Positions 1 to 9,200 of a DNA stretch of 64,000 bases are shown one piece after another. The notes under the pieces are model-generated. The model was given only the letters and a program-made list of their open reading frames with translations, had not been told where the DNA came from and did no database searches. The position numbers and the translations under genes are program-made. The DNA lies in contig NZ_AP018365.1 of the NCBI RefSeq assembly GCF_016756395.1, positions 1,488,001 through 1,552,000 of the forward strand. Reading direction: 5' to 3'. The stretch's first letter is position 1, and each line of letters begins with the position of its first letter. This DNA comes from Streptomyces sp. SN-593 (GTDB lineage Bacteria > Actinomycetota > Actinomycetes > Streptomycetales > Streptomycetaceae).

Positions 1-98
1 CGGCCGGGGTCCTTCCGGTGCCCGCGGCCAGGCGGAGGCCGGCCTCGGTGCTGGAACACCACGAGGAGGGCCCGGACGGGCAGTTCGCCCTGCTGTGA
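1..98 (+). CDS. 3' end of an unidentified gene (partial)
   Basis: One reading frame is open from the window edge to a TGA at 96-98 and encodes about 31 residues ending in GPDGQFALL. The fragment is too short to place in a family. Codon third positions are mostly G or C, as in the confirmed genes. About 110 bases without a gene follow before the next stop codon. It could be a chance open frame, so confidence is low. Confidence 0.35.
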   Translation, partial: AGVLPVPAARRRPASVLEHHEEGPDGQFALL

Positions 99-208
99 CC
101 GCGCGTGTGACCGCGCGTGCGGTGGTCGGGCTGCGGCCGCTGGGGAGGACGGCCGCATGCACCCCACCACCGAGGTGACAGCAGGACGGACGCGAACTGC
201 TCGCGGAC

Positions 209-472
209 TCAGCGGTGATTGCCGAAGAGCGACCTCCGCAGCCGGCGCAGCGGCGCGAACAGGGACACCCGGGCGCCCTTGTCGGTCCTGACACGCGTGG
301 CGTCACGCGAGGTCAGCTCCCGCAGCAGCACGGTGGCCTCCTCGGCCTCACGCTGCGGCACTGCGGGGCCGGCCAGTATCGAAAGGTGCCGGTCCAAACG
401 CGCACTGGACGCCGTAGTACCGCAGTTGATGGCAGGCACTCTTGGCCTGCTGTGCATCGCTATCTGTTCCAT
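209..472 (-). CDS. small conserved hypothetical protein
   Basis: An 87-residue basic protein of unknown function. It starts MEQIAMHSRP, has a central segment AINCGTTASSARLDRHLSIL, and ends in an Arg-rich tail (APLRRLRRSLFGNHR). No signal peptide or membrane segment is visible. I believe similar short proteins occur in other Streptomyces, but no function is assigned. The ATG at 472 is preferred over the in-frame ATG at 505: GGAGAG lies just upstream of 472, and a TAGGGT -10-like hexamer sits at 516-521, too close for a leader to the longer start. It is transcribed divergently from the AAA ATPase gene. Confidence 0.55.
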   Translation of the reverse strand: MEQIAMHSRPRVPAINCGTTASSARLDRHLSILAGPAVPQREAEEATVLLRELTSRDATRVRTDKGARVSLFAPLRRLRRSLFGNHR

Positions 473-773
473 GACTCTCCCCACCCTGTCGAGGGCACCC
501 AGCACGGGCAGGGTAACCCTATCGCCCCGTCACGTCACGTGCGCGTCCCCCGTGCACCCCTGTCGCCCGATTCACCTTCCGCACAAGGGGGTTGACGCGG
601 TAGTGCACACAAAGGGGCGACGTCGCACGTCGCGGCCCCGGCCGCACCGGAATCCTTTCCGGACACGCGTGCGGCGAATCAACCCTTTCGAGGGGTTTGG
701 AAGTTCACACCAGGGCCCGAATCGAACCGAAAAGCACTGGGCGATCGCCCCTCCGTGCCGGATCATGGGCCCC
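473..773. other. divergent intergenic region
   Basis: This is the promoter-bearing gap between the minus-strand small gene and the plus-strand AAA ATPase. It contains a TTGACG hexamer at 592-597 with no convincing -10 at 16-18 bases. Long open frames crossing it have no family resemblance and are treated as shadows. Confidence 0.4.
516..521 (-). promoter_or_regulatory. -10-like hexamer of the 87-residue gene
   Basis: On the minus strand this reads TAGGGT, close to the actinobacterial vegetative -10 (TANNNT). It lies about 45 bases before the ATG at 472. No good -35 is visible at the usual distance, so this is a weak call. Confidence 0.3.
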
Positions 774-1931
774 ATGTCCGCCACACCCCGTCCACCGAGG
801 AGGCACGTGCCGCCCACCTCTCCCGCCGCCGACGCGACGGACGCCGCGGCCGCCGATCCGTTCCGCACCCTGCCCGTCCACCTGCGGCTGGACGACAGCG
901 ACTCGCCGTCCGACGTCGTCGACGCCCTGTTCCTGGGGCGTTTCACCTCGGGGCGGCAGCCCTTCGCCCGCAGCAGCTCGCTGGAGAACGTCAAGCCCGG
1001 CCTCACCCTGCTGCCGCCGGACGCGACCGTACTGCGGCAGGCGCGCGACAAGGACCGCAGCGCCCTGCTGGCCGAGGGGGAGGACTGGACGATCCTCGTC
1101 TCGCGCTGGAGCCGGGGCGCGGACGTCACGGTGACGGCGACCTCCGACGAACTCGCCGAGCGGGTGCTGAAGTCGGCGGTCGAGGACGCGGAGGACGAAC
1201 CGGAGCCGCAGCCGGAGAACGTCACCATGGGCTTCTGGTACGTCTCCCCCCGGCGGGGCCCGCACCGCACGACCCGGAAGATCTCCGCCGGCACCTGGGA
1301 CGAACTGCGCGGCAACTACTCGGCGCCGGTCGCCGACGCCATGGACGGCCTGATGAAGATGACGGCCGACGACATCACCGGGCGGCTGCTGCTGCTCCAC
1401 GGACCGCCCGGCACCGGCAAGACGTCCGCCCTGCGCACCCTGGCGCGCTCCTGGCGCGACTGGTGCCAGGTGGACTGCGTCCTGGACCCCGAGCGGCTCT
1501 TCAACGACGTGGGCTACCTGATGGACATCGCCATCGGCGAGGACGAGAGCGAGGGCGGCCGCTGGCGGCTGCTCCTGCTGGAGGACTGCGACGAGCTGAT
1601 CCGCGGGCAGGCCAAGCACGAGACCGGCCAGGCCCTGTCCCGCCTGCTCAACCTGACCGACGGCCTGCTCGGGCAGGGCCGCAACGTCCTGGTCGGCATC
1701 ACCACCAACGAGGCCCTGGAACGCCTGCACCCGGCCGTCGTACGGCCCGGCCGCTGCCTCGCCCGCATCGAGGTCGGCCCGCTGAACCGGGAGGAGGCCG
1801 TGCGCTGGCTCGGCACCGGCGAGGGCGTCGGACGCGAGGGGGCCAGCCTCGCCGAGCTGTACGCCCTGCGCCGCGGCACCTCGCCGACCCTCGCCGTGCC
1901 GCCCCAGGCGGACGGCGGCCTCTACCTGTGA
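774..1931 (+). CDS. AAA family ATPase with DUF5925 domain
   Basis: A 385-residue cytoplasmic P-loop ATPase. The Walker A motif GPPGTGKT is at about residues 210-217 and the Walker B LLLLED at about 266-271. An Arg-finger-like segment (VVRPGRC) and an AAA-type lid follow. The N-terminal part (about 30-190) matches my recollection of the DUF5925 domain that precedes the ATPase in Streptomyces proteins. Substrate and partner are unknown. The start is uncertain: ATG at 774 (MSATPRPP) and ATG at 765 are both in frame and neither has a clear ribosome binding site. The frame stays open far upstream but loses protein-like composition there. Confidence 0.8.
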   Translation: MSATPRPPRRHVPPTSPAADATDAAAADPFRTLPVHLRLDDSDSPSDVVDALFLGRFTSGRQPFARSSSLENVKPGLTLLPPDATVLRQARDKDRSALLAEGEDWTILVSRWSRGADVTVTATSDELAERVLKSAVEDAEDEPEPQPENVTMGFWYVSPRRGPHRTTRKISAGTWDELRGNYSAPVADAMDGLMKMTADDITGRLLLLHGPPGTGKTSALRTLARSWRDWCQVDCVLDPERLFNDVGYLMDIAIGEDESEGGRWRLLLLEDCDELIRGQAKHETGQALSRLLNLTDGLLGQGRNVLVGITTNEALERLHPAVVRPGRCLARIEVGPLNREEAVRWLGTGEGVGREGASLAELYALRRGTSPTLAVPPQADGGLYL

Positions 1932-1983
1932 CGCCGGCGCCGGTCCACCGCCGGCGTCCGCCGCCCCGGTCCGGCGCCCGGAC

Positions 1984-2355
1984 CTACCCGCCGTACTCCG
2001 CGCGCAGCGCCTCCTCCACGGCGGCGCGTGCGGCGTCACGGTCCAGGCCGAGGCGGTGGACCCGCCGGGCGTAGCCGGCCGCGGCGTCCGCCACCTCGCG
2101 GGCCATGGCGTCGCCGGCCGCGACGTAGGTCCCGTGGCGGCCCCGGGTCTCGATCACCCCGTCCGCCTCCAGCGCCCGGTACGCCTTCGCGACGGTGTTC
2201 GCGGCGAGGCCCAACTGTTCGGCCAGCCCCCGTACGGTGGGCAGCTTGTGGTGGACGGGGAGCTCCCCCGAGCGGGCCTTCTCGGCGATCTGGCCGCGCA
2301 CCTGCTCGTACGGCGCGGCGGTGGCGTCCGGATCGATCGTGATCTTCAGGCTCAT
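1984..2355 (-). CDS. GntR family transcriptional regulator (short, YtrA type)
   Basis: A 123-residue DNA-binding protein. Residues 10-75 form the GntR winged helix, with the hallmark LPTVRGLAEQLGLAANTVAKAY. The C-terminal part (about 76-123) is a short helical region, so this is the small YtrA-like class without a large effector domain. Its ATG (2353-2355) overlaps the TGA of the upstream methyltransferase-Nudix gene (2352-2354) in an ATGA arrangement. The two are therefore very likely cotranscribed and translationally coupled. YtrA-type regulators usually control their own operon or a neighbouring transporter; no transporter is adjacent here, so the target is unknown. Confidence 0.88.
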   Translation of the reverse strand: MSLKITIDPDATAAPYEQVRGQIAEKARSGELPVHHKLPTVRGLAEQLGLAANTVAKAYRALEADGVIETRGRHGTYVAAGDAMAREVADAAAGYARRVHRLGLDRDAARAAVEEALRAEYGG

Positions 2356-3515
2356 ACGCCGGATACTGGCACAGCGGCCGCCGCCAGCGGCACCGCTCGG
2401 GCCGGCCCGTCCGGGGCGTGGGCGATGGAGTCCCCGCTCTCGTGCAGGTGGAGCAGGAAGCGGTGGCCGGCCAGGAAGCCGTCCACCGCCGCACGGCAGT
2501 AGGCGACCATGTCGTCGGGCAGCGCGTCCAGCGGGTACCAGCCGAGCTCGGAGCACTTGTCCGGTTCGCGGTTGACCGGCTCGGGGCTCCCGGCCGCGTG
2601 GTGCGCGACGAAGAACCAGCCGATCCTGGCCCGGCCGTCGGGCGCCCGGTGCTGCATCACCATCGCGGCTTCCAGGTCGCCGGGGGCCAGGTCGAGCCCG
2701 ATCTCCTCACGGGCCTCGCGGAGCATTCCGCTCCGGACGTCCTCGCCGTCCTCCAGGTGCCCGGACGGGGCGTGCAGCAGGCCGTCCGCGTATCCGGTCC
2801 CGTCCCGGCGGGAGAGCAGCACCTCCCGGCCGCGCAGCAGGAGCAGGTGCACGTCGACGATCTCGGTGTGCCGGCGGGCGGCCCGGTGCGCGGGGCGGAC
2901 CACCGCCACGTACCTCTCGTCGCGGACCGCGCGTCCCCACAGCGGCGTGTCGTGTCCGAGCTGTTCGACCTGGACCGACCCGCCGAGCGGAGCGGCGAGT
3001 CGGACGAGGGTGTCGGCCGCGATACCGGCCGGGGGCGTCCCCCACCGGCCCTCCACGAGGACCAGGCGGCCGCCGGGCCGCAGCAGGTCCGCCCACCGCC
3101 GCAGCACCTCCTCGGGGTCCGGCAGCGCCCACAGGACGTGGCGGACGAGGACGACGTCGAAGCCGCCGGCGGCCACCGGCGGCCGGGCCGCGTCGCCGAC
3201 GAGCACCCGCGCGCGCGTCCCGGAGAGTTTGGCGCGGGCCAGCGCGACCATCCGCTCCGACCGGTCCACCGCGGTGACGCGGTGCCCGTCCGCGGCCGCG
3301 AGGAGCGCGAGGCTTCCGGTTCCGCAGCCCAGGTCGAGGACGTCCGACGGCCCGGCGGGCAGCCAGGACCGCAGCCGCGCCTCCCAGGCCGAGCGCACGC
3401 CCGGGTCGCGCAGGCCGTGGTCGGGCTCGTCGTCGAAGTGGTCGGCGGCGGCGTCCCAGTACTGCCGGGCGTCCGGGTCCGGGCCCGATTCCGTGCTCGT
3501 GGCGTCCGTGCTCAT
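2352..3515 (-). CDS. SAM methyltransferase-Nudix hydrolase fusion
   Basis: A 387-residue two-domain protein. The N-terminal half (about 1-205) is a class I SAM-dependent methyltransferase, with DLGCGTG at 61-67 and an LLRPGGRLVLVEG strand near 145-156. The C-terminal half (about 215-365) is a Nudix hydrolase with the Nudix box from G252 to L274, including REAREEIGL. Both catalytic signatures look intact. Fusing a methyltransferase to a nucleotide-pyrophosphate hydrolase suggests a modified nucleotide or cofactor substrate, but neither substrate can be read from sequence. It is the promoter-proximal member of a two-gene unit with the GntR regulator. Confidence 0.85.
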   Translation of the reverse strand: MSTDATSTESGPDPDARQYWDAAADHFDDEPDHGLRDPGVRSAWEARLRSWLPAGPSDVLDLGCGTGSLALLAAADGHRVTAVDRSERMVALARAKLSGTRARVLVGDAARPPVAAGGFDVVLVRHVLWALPDPEEVLRRWADLLRPGGRLVLVEGRWGTPPAGIAADTLVRLAAPLGGSVQVEQLGHDTPLWGRAVRDERYVAVVRPAHRAARRHTEIVDVHLLLLRGREVLLSRRDGTGYADGLLHAPSGHLEDGEDVRSGMLREAREEIGLDLAPGDLEAAMVMQHRAPDGRARIGWFFVAHHAAGSPEPVNREPDKCSELGWYPLDALPDDMVAYCRAAVDGFLAGHRFLLHLHESGDSIAHAPDGPARAVPLAAAAVPVSGV

Positions 3516-3689
3516 GGGAGGAGCCTCCCACCTGCCACCGACAGCCGGGCGGCCCCGGACCGCCCGGCTCCCCGCCGGGAATCGACGATCCCCCCGAGGA
3601 GCCGGCCGGCCCGCGGGCGACCACGGACGCCGGGTGCGCGTGCCGGGCGTCGCGGGCCCGGCACGTTCCGCCGGACAGGGCCTGACCGG

Positions 3690-4565
3690 CTAGCTCGCCG
3701 CCGACAGGCAGGTGGTCCGGGTGGCGTGCGCGGGATCGAGCGCGTTGGCCGCCTCGTGGAACGCGATGCGGTCGGTCAGGCCGATGGCGACGTGTTCGGA
3801 GACGTCGAGCGGGCAGAGGTCCTGGAGCACCACGTTGTGGACGTTGGGCCCGGACAGTGCCTGCGTGGTGTAGGGGGTGACGACCTCGTCGTAGATGGTG
3901 GAGATCACGGTGTACTGCACGCCGGGCACCGTGTCGCCGCCCGCGTTCAGTTCACGCTGGAAGTCCGAGCCGGCCACCTGGTCGGCCAGGCCGGGAAGGT
4001 CGTCCTGGAGGAAGTCGGACGCGCCGGGGAAGTACGGCAGCAGCGCGGTCAGCCCGTCCAGCGTGGTCCCGTGGTTGTCGGGGGCGAGGGCGACCAGTGC
4101 GTTCACCTTGGACGCGCCGCCGAGGAACTGCAGGTAGTAGCGCGGCATCATGCCGCCCTGGGAGTGGCCGACGATGTCGACCTTGGACGCGTGGGTGGCC
4201 GCCAGCACCCGGTCGGTGAAGTCGGAGAGCTGCTGCGCCGAGTCGGCGATCGGCCCCAGCCCGCCGATCAGGTTCTCGCCGGGGAGCATGCCGTAGTCGA
4301 GCGAGAAGACGCAGTAGCCGCGCGCCACCAGGTAGGGGGCGAAGGCGAGCCAGTTGTCGGTGCCGTTGGCGAAGGTGCCGTGCACCAGGACGACGGGCCG
4401 GGGGTGTTGGGCGGAGGGGCGGCAGGAGTAGTTGTTCCAGCCGCTGGTCGGCGCGGAGCCGGCAGACGCGGAGCCGGTGGACGCGGAGGCGACGGCCGTG
4501 GGCGCGACCGCCATCGCGGTCGTCAGGGCGAACACGGCCAGGAGCCGTCTCCAGGACAGCCTCAT
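3690..4565 (-). CDS. secreted triacylglycerol lipase/esterase (alpha/beta hydrolase)
   Basis: A 291-residue exported hydrolase. The N-terminus is a Sec-type signal peptide (MRLSWRRLLAVFALTTAMAV, cleavage probably near residues 27-32). The mature part has the oxyanion segment VLVHGTFANG (about 59-68), the nucleophile elbow GHSQGG (133-138, Ser135), a candidate acid in STIYDEVVTP, and a His near SEHVAIG, giving a Ser-Asp-His triad. Four cysteines could form two disulfides. It matches the family of small secreted Streptomyces lipases. It lies alone on the minus strand, and its upstream region carries the possible Crp site and repeat operators listed below. Confidence 0.9.
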   Translation of the reverse strand: MRLSWRRLLAVFALTTAMAVAPTAVASASTGSASAGSAPTSGWNNYSCRPSAQHPRPVVLVHGTFANGTDNWLAFAPYLVARGYCVFSLDYGMLPGENLIGGLGPIADSAQQLSDFTDRVLAATHASKVDIVGHSQGGMMPRYYLQFLGGASKVNALVALAPDNHGTTLDGLTALLPYFPGASDFLQDDLPGLADQVAGSDFQRELNAGGDTVPGVQYTVISTIYDEVVTPYTTQALSGPNVHNVVLQDLCPLDVSEHVAIGLTDRIAFHEAANALDPAHATRTTCLSAAS

Positions 4566-4614
4566 GGGAACTCCTCACAGGGAAGCGGGGGCGCGACAAC
4601 GACACCCGGCAGCC

Positions 4615-4630
4615 TGTGATCCGGATCACT
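4615..4630. promoter_or_regulatory. candidate Crp-type site upstream of the lipase
   Basis: The sequence TGTGATCCGGATCACT contains the perfect palindrome GTGATCCGGATCAC (4616-4629). It fits the TGTGA-N6-TCACA plan with one mismatch. It sits about 50 bases before the lipase start. Streptomyces have a Crp homologue that binds GTG-N6-GNCAC-type sites, so carbon or developmental control of the lipase is a reasonable inference. Confidence 0.45.
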
Positions 4631-4647
4631 TTGCTGGGCTCATGACA

Positions 4648-4691
4648 AGTTACGCACGAGTAGGAAGCCGCTGACTAGTTACGCGTGAGTA
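4648..4691. promoter_or_regulatory. paired 15-bp operator-like repeats upstream of the lipase
   Basis: Two near-identical 15-mers lie at 4648-4662 (AGTTACGCACGAGTA) and 4677-4691 (AGTTACGCGTGAGTA), 29 bases apart start to start, close to three helical turns. Each holds an imperfect inverted repeat, TTAC-N6-GTAA or GTAG. The arrangement looks like a double operator for a dimeric regulator (TetR or MarR like). The regulator is not identifiable here. Confidence 0.5.
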
Positions 4692-4776
4692 AAAAATGGC
4701 GCACCCGCCGCATCGGCCCTCCCGCGAGGGCGTTCAAGCCGGACGCGGGTCGGACGCGGGCGGGCTCGGGCCGGGC

Positions 4777-5817
4777 TCAGGACCGCCGGGCGGCCAGACG
4801 TGCGGCCATGGCCGCGAGGTGGTCGCGGTGGCAGCCGGGGGGCAGCTCCTCCAGCGCGGCCAGCGCGACGGCGAGGTGGTCCGCGGCGGTGGCCCGGGCG
4901 GCACCCAGCGCCCCGCCGGCCTCCAGGAGTTCGGCCAGGGCGTGCTGGGCGTCCTCCGCCGGCCGCCGCCACAGGTCCTGCAACAACAGGCGCTGCCGGG
5001 GGGCCGCGTCGGCGAAGGCGATCAGCACGGGCAGGGTCGGGCGCCGGTTGCGCAGGTCGCTGAGCGCGGGCTTGCCGGCCGCCCGGCCGTCGTCGGTGTA
5101 CGGCAGCAGGTCGTCCTGCATCTGGAAGGCGACGCCGAGGTGGTCGGAGAACCGGGCCAGCGCCCGGGCGTGCGACGGTTCTGCGCCGGTCAGCACGGCG
5201 GCGGTGCGGGTCGCGGCGTCGAGCAGCGCGCCCGTCTTGAGCCGGACCATCCGAAGGTACTGCGCCATGGCGCAGTCCATGCGCCCGGCCAGGTCGGCCT
5301 CCATCATCTGGCCCCGGCTGACCTCGATCGCGGCCGTGCTGATCACCTCCAGCACCCGCAGGGCCCGGTCGGCGCCGTAGCCGCTGGAGGCCAGGGCCCT
5401 GGCCTGTCCGAGCGCGGCGCACATCATGGCGTCCCCGCCCACCAGGGCGTCGGCCTGGCCGAACCGCGCGGCCACGCTGGGGCGACCGCGCCGCAGCGCG
5501 TCCTGGTCGATGATGTCGTCGTGCACGAGCGTGGCGGCGTGCAGCATCTCCAGGGCCGCGGCGGCGGGCAGCGCCGCACCCGGGTCACCGCCGAGGGCCG
5601 CGACGGACTCCAGGAGGAGCAGCGGGCGCAGCAGCTTCCCGCCGGGCAGCAGGGCGTGGCGCATCAGCGCCCCCAGCCGGTCGTCCGAGGCGCACACGGA
5701 CTCCAGGTGCCCGAGCAGGAGCGCGGCCATCTCCACGGCGCAGCCGTCCGCGACGGCGTCGGCGGGCGGGGAGAGCACCGTCAGGGGCTCGGGGCCGAGT
5801 TCCACGCCACCGCGCAC
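4777..5817 (-). CDS. polyprenyl (isoprenyl diphosphate) synthase
   Basis: A trans-isoprenyl diphosphate synthase of about 346 residues that would condense IPP with allylic diphosphates. The first Asp-rich motif DDIID is at about 100-104 and the second is DDLLP at about 235-239 (the usual fifth Asp is Pro), followed by GKPALSDLRNRRPTLP. The GTG at 5817 is chosen because GGTGGAG lies just before it and the length then fits the family; a second GTG lies at 5805. The frame stays open far upstream without homologous sequence. Chain length of the product cannot be told from the motif. No biosynthetic cluster surrounds it. Confidence 0.82.
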   Translation of the reverse strand: MRGGVELGPEPLTVLSPPADAVADGCAVEMAALLLGHLESVCASDDRLGALMRHALLPGGKLLRPLLLLESVAALGGDPGAALPAAAALEMLHAATLVHDDIIDQDALRRGRPSVAARFGQADALVGGDAMMCAALGQARALASSGYGADRALRVLEVISTAAIEVSRGQMMEADLAGRMDCAMAQYLRMVRLKTGALLDAATRTAAVLTGAEPSHARALARFSDHLGVAFQMQDDLLPYTDDGRAAGKPALSDLRNRRPTLPVLIAFADAAPRQRLLLQDLWRRPAEDAQHALAELLEAGGALGAARATAADHLAVALAALEELPPGCHRDHLAAMAARLAARRS

Positions 5818-5910
5818 ACTCCACCAGCTCTCGGGCAGGACGGACGACAGGATCCACGCGCCCGCCCTCCGGCACGACGAACCGGGCGCAGGCCGACGAG
5901 CGGCAGATAC

Positions 5911-5934
5911 CCACACAATATGCCGACCGTGTGG
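5911..5934. promoter_or_regulatory. inverted repeat upstream of the polyprenyl synthase
   Basis: CCACAC (5911-5916) and GTGTGG (5929-5934) form an inverted repeat with a 12-base AT-rich spacer, about 95 bases before the polyprenyl synthase start. It could be an operator. No known regulator consensus is recognised. Confidence 0.3.
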
Positions 5935-6217
5935 AGCGGCTGCCAGCGCCCCATGGATGGCGTGGGCGGCGGGCGGCCGGCGGGCGCGTTCGGATCGCCG
6001 CGCCTCGGCGTCGCGGCGCGGCCGGCCGCGGCCGGGCCGTGCCGTGCCGTGAGGAACGTCATGGCGGTCGGCGGCGCCGCGCCGCGTGCCGCCAAGTCCG
6101 TTGCCGGACCGCGGAGATGCCGCGCGGGCGTTCGATCCGGCCACCGCCTCCCGCGGTCCCGTCCGTCCGACGCGGGCGCGTTCGAGTCGCTGACCTGGGG
6201 CGACCGCGCTAAGCTAA

Positions 6218-6233
6218 TCGAACGAACGTACGA
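6218..6233 (+). promoter_or_regulatory. LexA (SOS) box upstream of dnaE2
   Basis: The 16-mer TCGAACGAACGTACGA matches the actinobacterial LexA consensus TCGAAC-N4-GTTCGA with one mismatch (GTACGA). It lies 50 bases before the DnaE2 ATG. A TAAGCT hexamer at 6210-6215, just upstream, could be the -10, which would place LexA over the transcription start. Confidence 0.75.
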
Positions 6234-6282
6234 GGAACGTTCCGGGTGGATGGCCGAAAAGGGGTGGAGCGGGAGGTGCGGC

Positions 6283-9200
6283 ATGGCGGGCTTCGCCCAT
6301 CTGCATGTCGCGTCCGGCTACTCCGAGCGGTACGGCGCCGCGCACCCCGAACAGCTCGCGCTGCGGGCCGCCGAGCGCGGCATGGAAGCGCTGGCGCTGA
6401 CCGACCGGGACACCGTGACCGGGATCGTCCGCTTCGCGCAGGCGTGTACGCAGACGGGGGTGCGGCCGGTTTTCGGGATCGACCTCGCCGTGGCGGGCCT
6501 TCTGCCGCCGCCCCCGGCGCGGCGGACGCGGACTCCGGTGCGCGGCGGCGCCCACGTGGTCGAGCCGCCGCTGAGGTTCGTGCTGCTGGCCCGCGACCGG
6601 GAGGGCTGGGCGCGGCTGTGCCGGATCACCAGCGCCGCCCACGTGGGGACGGCGAGCCGCGCCGCGCCCGTACAGGTGTCGTGGGACGCGCTGCGCGAGC
6701 ATGGCGGTGCCGGTCTGACCGTCCTGCTCGGACCGCTCTCGGAGCCGGTGCGGGCGCTGGCGGCCGGACGGGAGGACGTCGCGGCGCGGCTGCTGCGCCC
6801 CTGGCAGGAGGTCTTCGGTGACGGGGTGCGCCTGGAGGCGGCCGTCCACGGCCGGTCCGGAACCGGTCCGGGCTCCCTGCGGCTGGCCGCCCGTACCCTC
6901 GCGCTCGCCGACCGGACCCGTACGCCCGCGGTGCTGACCAACGCCGTCCGCTACGCCGACCCGGCACAGCACCGCCTCGCCGACGTCCTGGACGCCGCCC
7001 GGCTGCTGCGGCCCATCGACCGGCGCCGGCTGGACGGCGGACAGCGCTGGCTCAAGGGCGAGGAGGAGATGGCACGCGTCGCGCGGCAGGTCGCCGAGTG
7101 CGCCGGCGACGACCCGCGCCGGGCCGACCGGCTGCTCGCCGACACCGTCGCCACCGCGGCGGCCTGCCGCCTCGACCCGAAGGCGGATCTCGGGCTGGGG
7201 GCCCGGCACTTCCCCGAGCCGGCGGTCGTCGGCGCCGGCCCGGGCCCCGGCGCCGGTGCCCGGCTGCTGAGGGAGCGCTGCGCGGCGGGTCTGGCCCGCC
7301 GCGGCCTGGAGCGGGACGGGAAGGCGCTGGACCGGATGGACCGTGAGCTGGGGATCATCGGGAAGCTGGGCTACGACTCGTACTTCCTCGCCGTGGGGCA
7401 GGCCGTGGCCGACATCCGCGAGCTGGGCATCAGGGTCGCCGCCCGCGGTTCCAGCGCGGGCTCGATGGTCTGCCACGCCCTCGGCATCGCCACCGCCAAC
7501 CCGCTCGACCACCACCTGCTGTTCGAACGCTTCCTCAGCGAGCGGCGCCGAAGCCTGCCGGACATCGACATCGACGTGGAGTCGATGCGCCGGTTGGAGT
7601 GCTATGACGCGATCTTCCGCCGGTTCGGCCACGAGCGGGTCGCGGTCACCGCGATGCCCGAGACCTACCGGGCGCGCAGGGCGCTGCGCGACACGGGACT
7701 GGCGCTCGGCATCCCCCCGGCGGAGGTGGACCGCGTCGCCAAGAGCTTCCCGCACCTGCGGGCCTGCGACATCACGAGCGCGCTCGCCGAGCTGCCCGAA
7801 CTGCGCGCCCTCGCCGCCGAGGCCGGACGGTACGGGCCGCTGTGGGAGCTGGCCGAGGGGCTGGACTCCCTCGTCCACGGCATGGCCATGCACCCGTGCG
7901 GAGTGATCATCAGCGACGCGACCCTGCTGGACCGCCTCCCCGTCCAGCCGACCCCCCAGGGCGACTACCCCATGGCCATGGCGGCCAAGGAGGAGGTCGA
8001 GGCCCTGGGCAACATCAAGCTGGACGTCCTGGCCGTACGGATGCAGTCCTCGATGGCGCACGCGGTCACCGAGATCGAACGCGCCACCGGGAAGCGGATC
8101 GACCTCGACGACGGGAGGCAGGTCCCGCTGGACGACGTCTTCGCCTTCAGGCTGATCCAGGAGAGCCGGACCATCGGCATGTTCCAGCTCGAGTCGCCCG
8201 GCCAGCAGGATCTGCTCTCCCGCCTGCAACCGCGGGACGTGCAGGACGTCATCGCCGACATCAGCCTCTTCCGCCCCGGCCCGGTCCAGGGCGGCATGCC
8301 CGAGCGGTACATCGCCGCCCGGCACGGCGGCGTCCCGCACTTCGCCCACCGCGCCCTCGAACCCGTCCTCGCCGACACCTACGGGGTGACCATCTGGCAC
8401 GAGCAGGTCATCGAGACGCTGCACGTGATGACCGGGTGCGGAAAGGACCGGGCGGAGATGGGCCGGCGCCTGCTCGGCGACAAGGAGAGGCTGCCGGGGA
8501 TCCGGGACTGGTTCCACCGCGCCGCCGCCGCCCGCGGCTTCTCCCCCGAGGTGCGCGAGGAGGTGTGGGCGACGGTCGAGGCCTTCGGCGCCTACGGGTT
8601 CTGCCGGGCCCACGCCGTCGCCTTCGCCGTGCCCGCCCTGCAGTCCGCCTGGCTGAAGGCGCACTACCCGGCGTTCCTGCTGGCCGGTCTGCTGGAGCAC
8701 GACCCGGGCATGTGGCCCAAGCGCGTCATCGTCGCCGACGCCCGCCGCATGGGAGTGCCCGTGCTGCCGGTCGACGTCAACCGCTCCCGTCCGGAGCACG
8801 TCGTCGAGCGGGCCGGGGACGGCCGGTGGGGGGTGCGGCTCGCGCTGTCCGGGGTACGCGGGATCGGTGAGGAGGAGTGCGCGCGGATCGCCGCCGGGCA
8901 GCCCTACGGATCGCTGTCCGACTTCTGGCAGCGGGCCCGGCCCAGCCGCCCGGTGGCCGAACAGCTCGCCGGGATCGGGGCCCTGCACGCGTTGCACGAC
9001 GGGCGGTTGACCCGGCGGGACCTGCTGTTGCAGATCGCCGAGCTGCACCGGCAGTCCCGCCACCGGAACGCGGCCGAGGGGCAGCTCCCGCTCACCGCCG
9101 ACGCGATCGGCGCGACCGAGCCCGCCGGGCTGCCCGAGATGACCGGACGCGAGATGCTCGGCGCGGAACTGCACACGCTCGGCATCGACGTCTCCCGGCA

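Larger units (their letters stand above)
5818..6282. other. divergent intergenic region with SOS box
   Basis: A 465-base gap between the minus-strand polyprenyl synthase and the plus-strand DnaE2 gene. It holds the CCACAC/GTGTGG inverted repeat and, near its right end, the LexA box. Nothing else was recognised. Confidence 0.5.

Noticed and set aside
572..1315. 247-codon minus-strand frame opposite the AAA ATPase
   Set aside because: It is antisense to the Walker-motif gene and has Ser/Arg-rich shadow composition.
2418..4619. 733-codon plus-strand frame across the Nudix and lipase genes
   Set aside because: It runs antisense to two well-supported genes and has a shadow-like composition without motifs.
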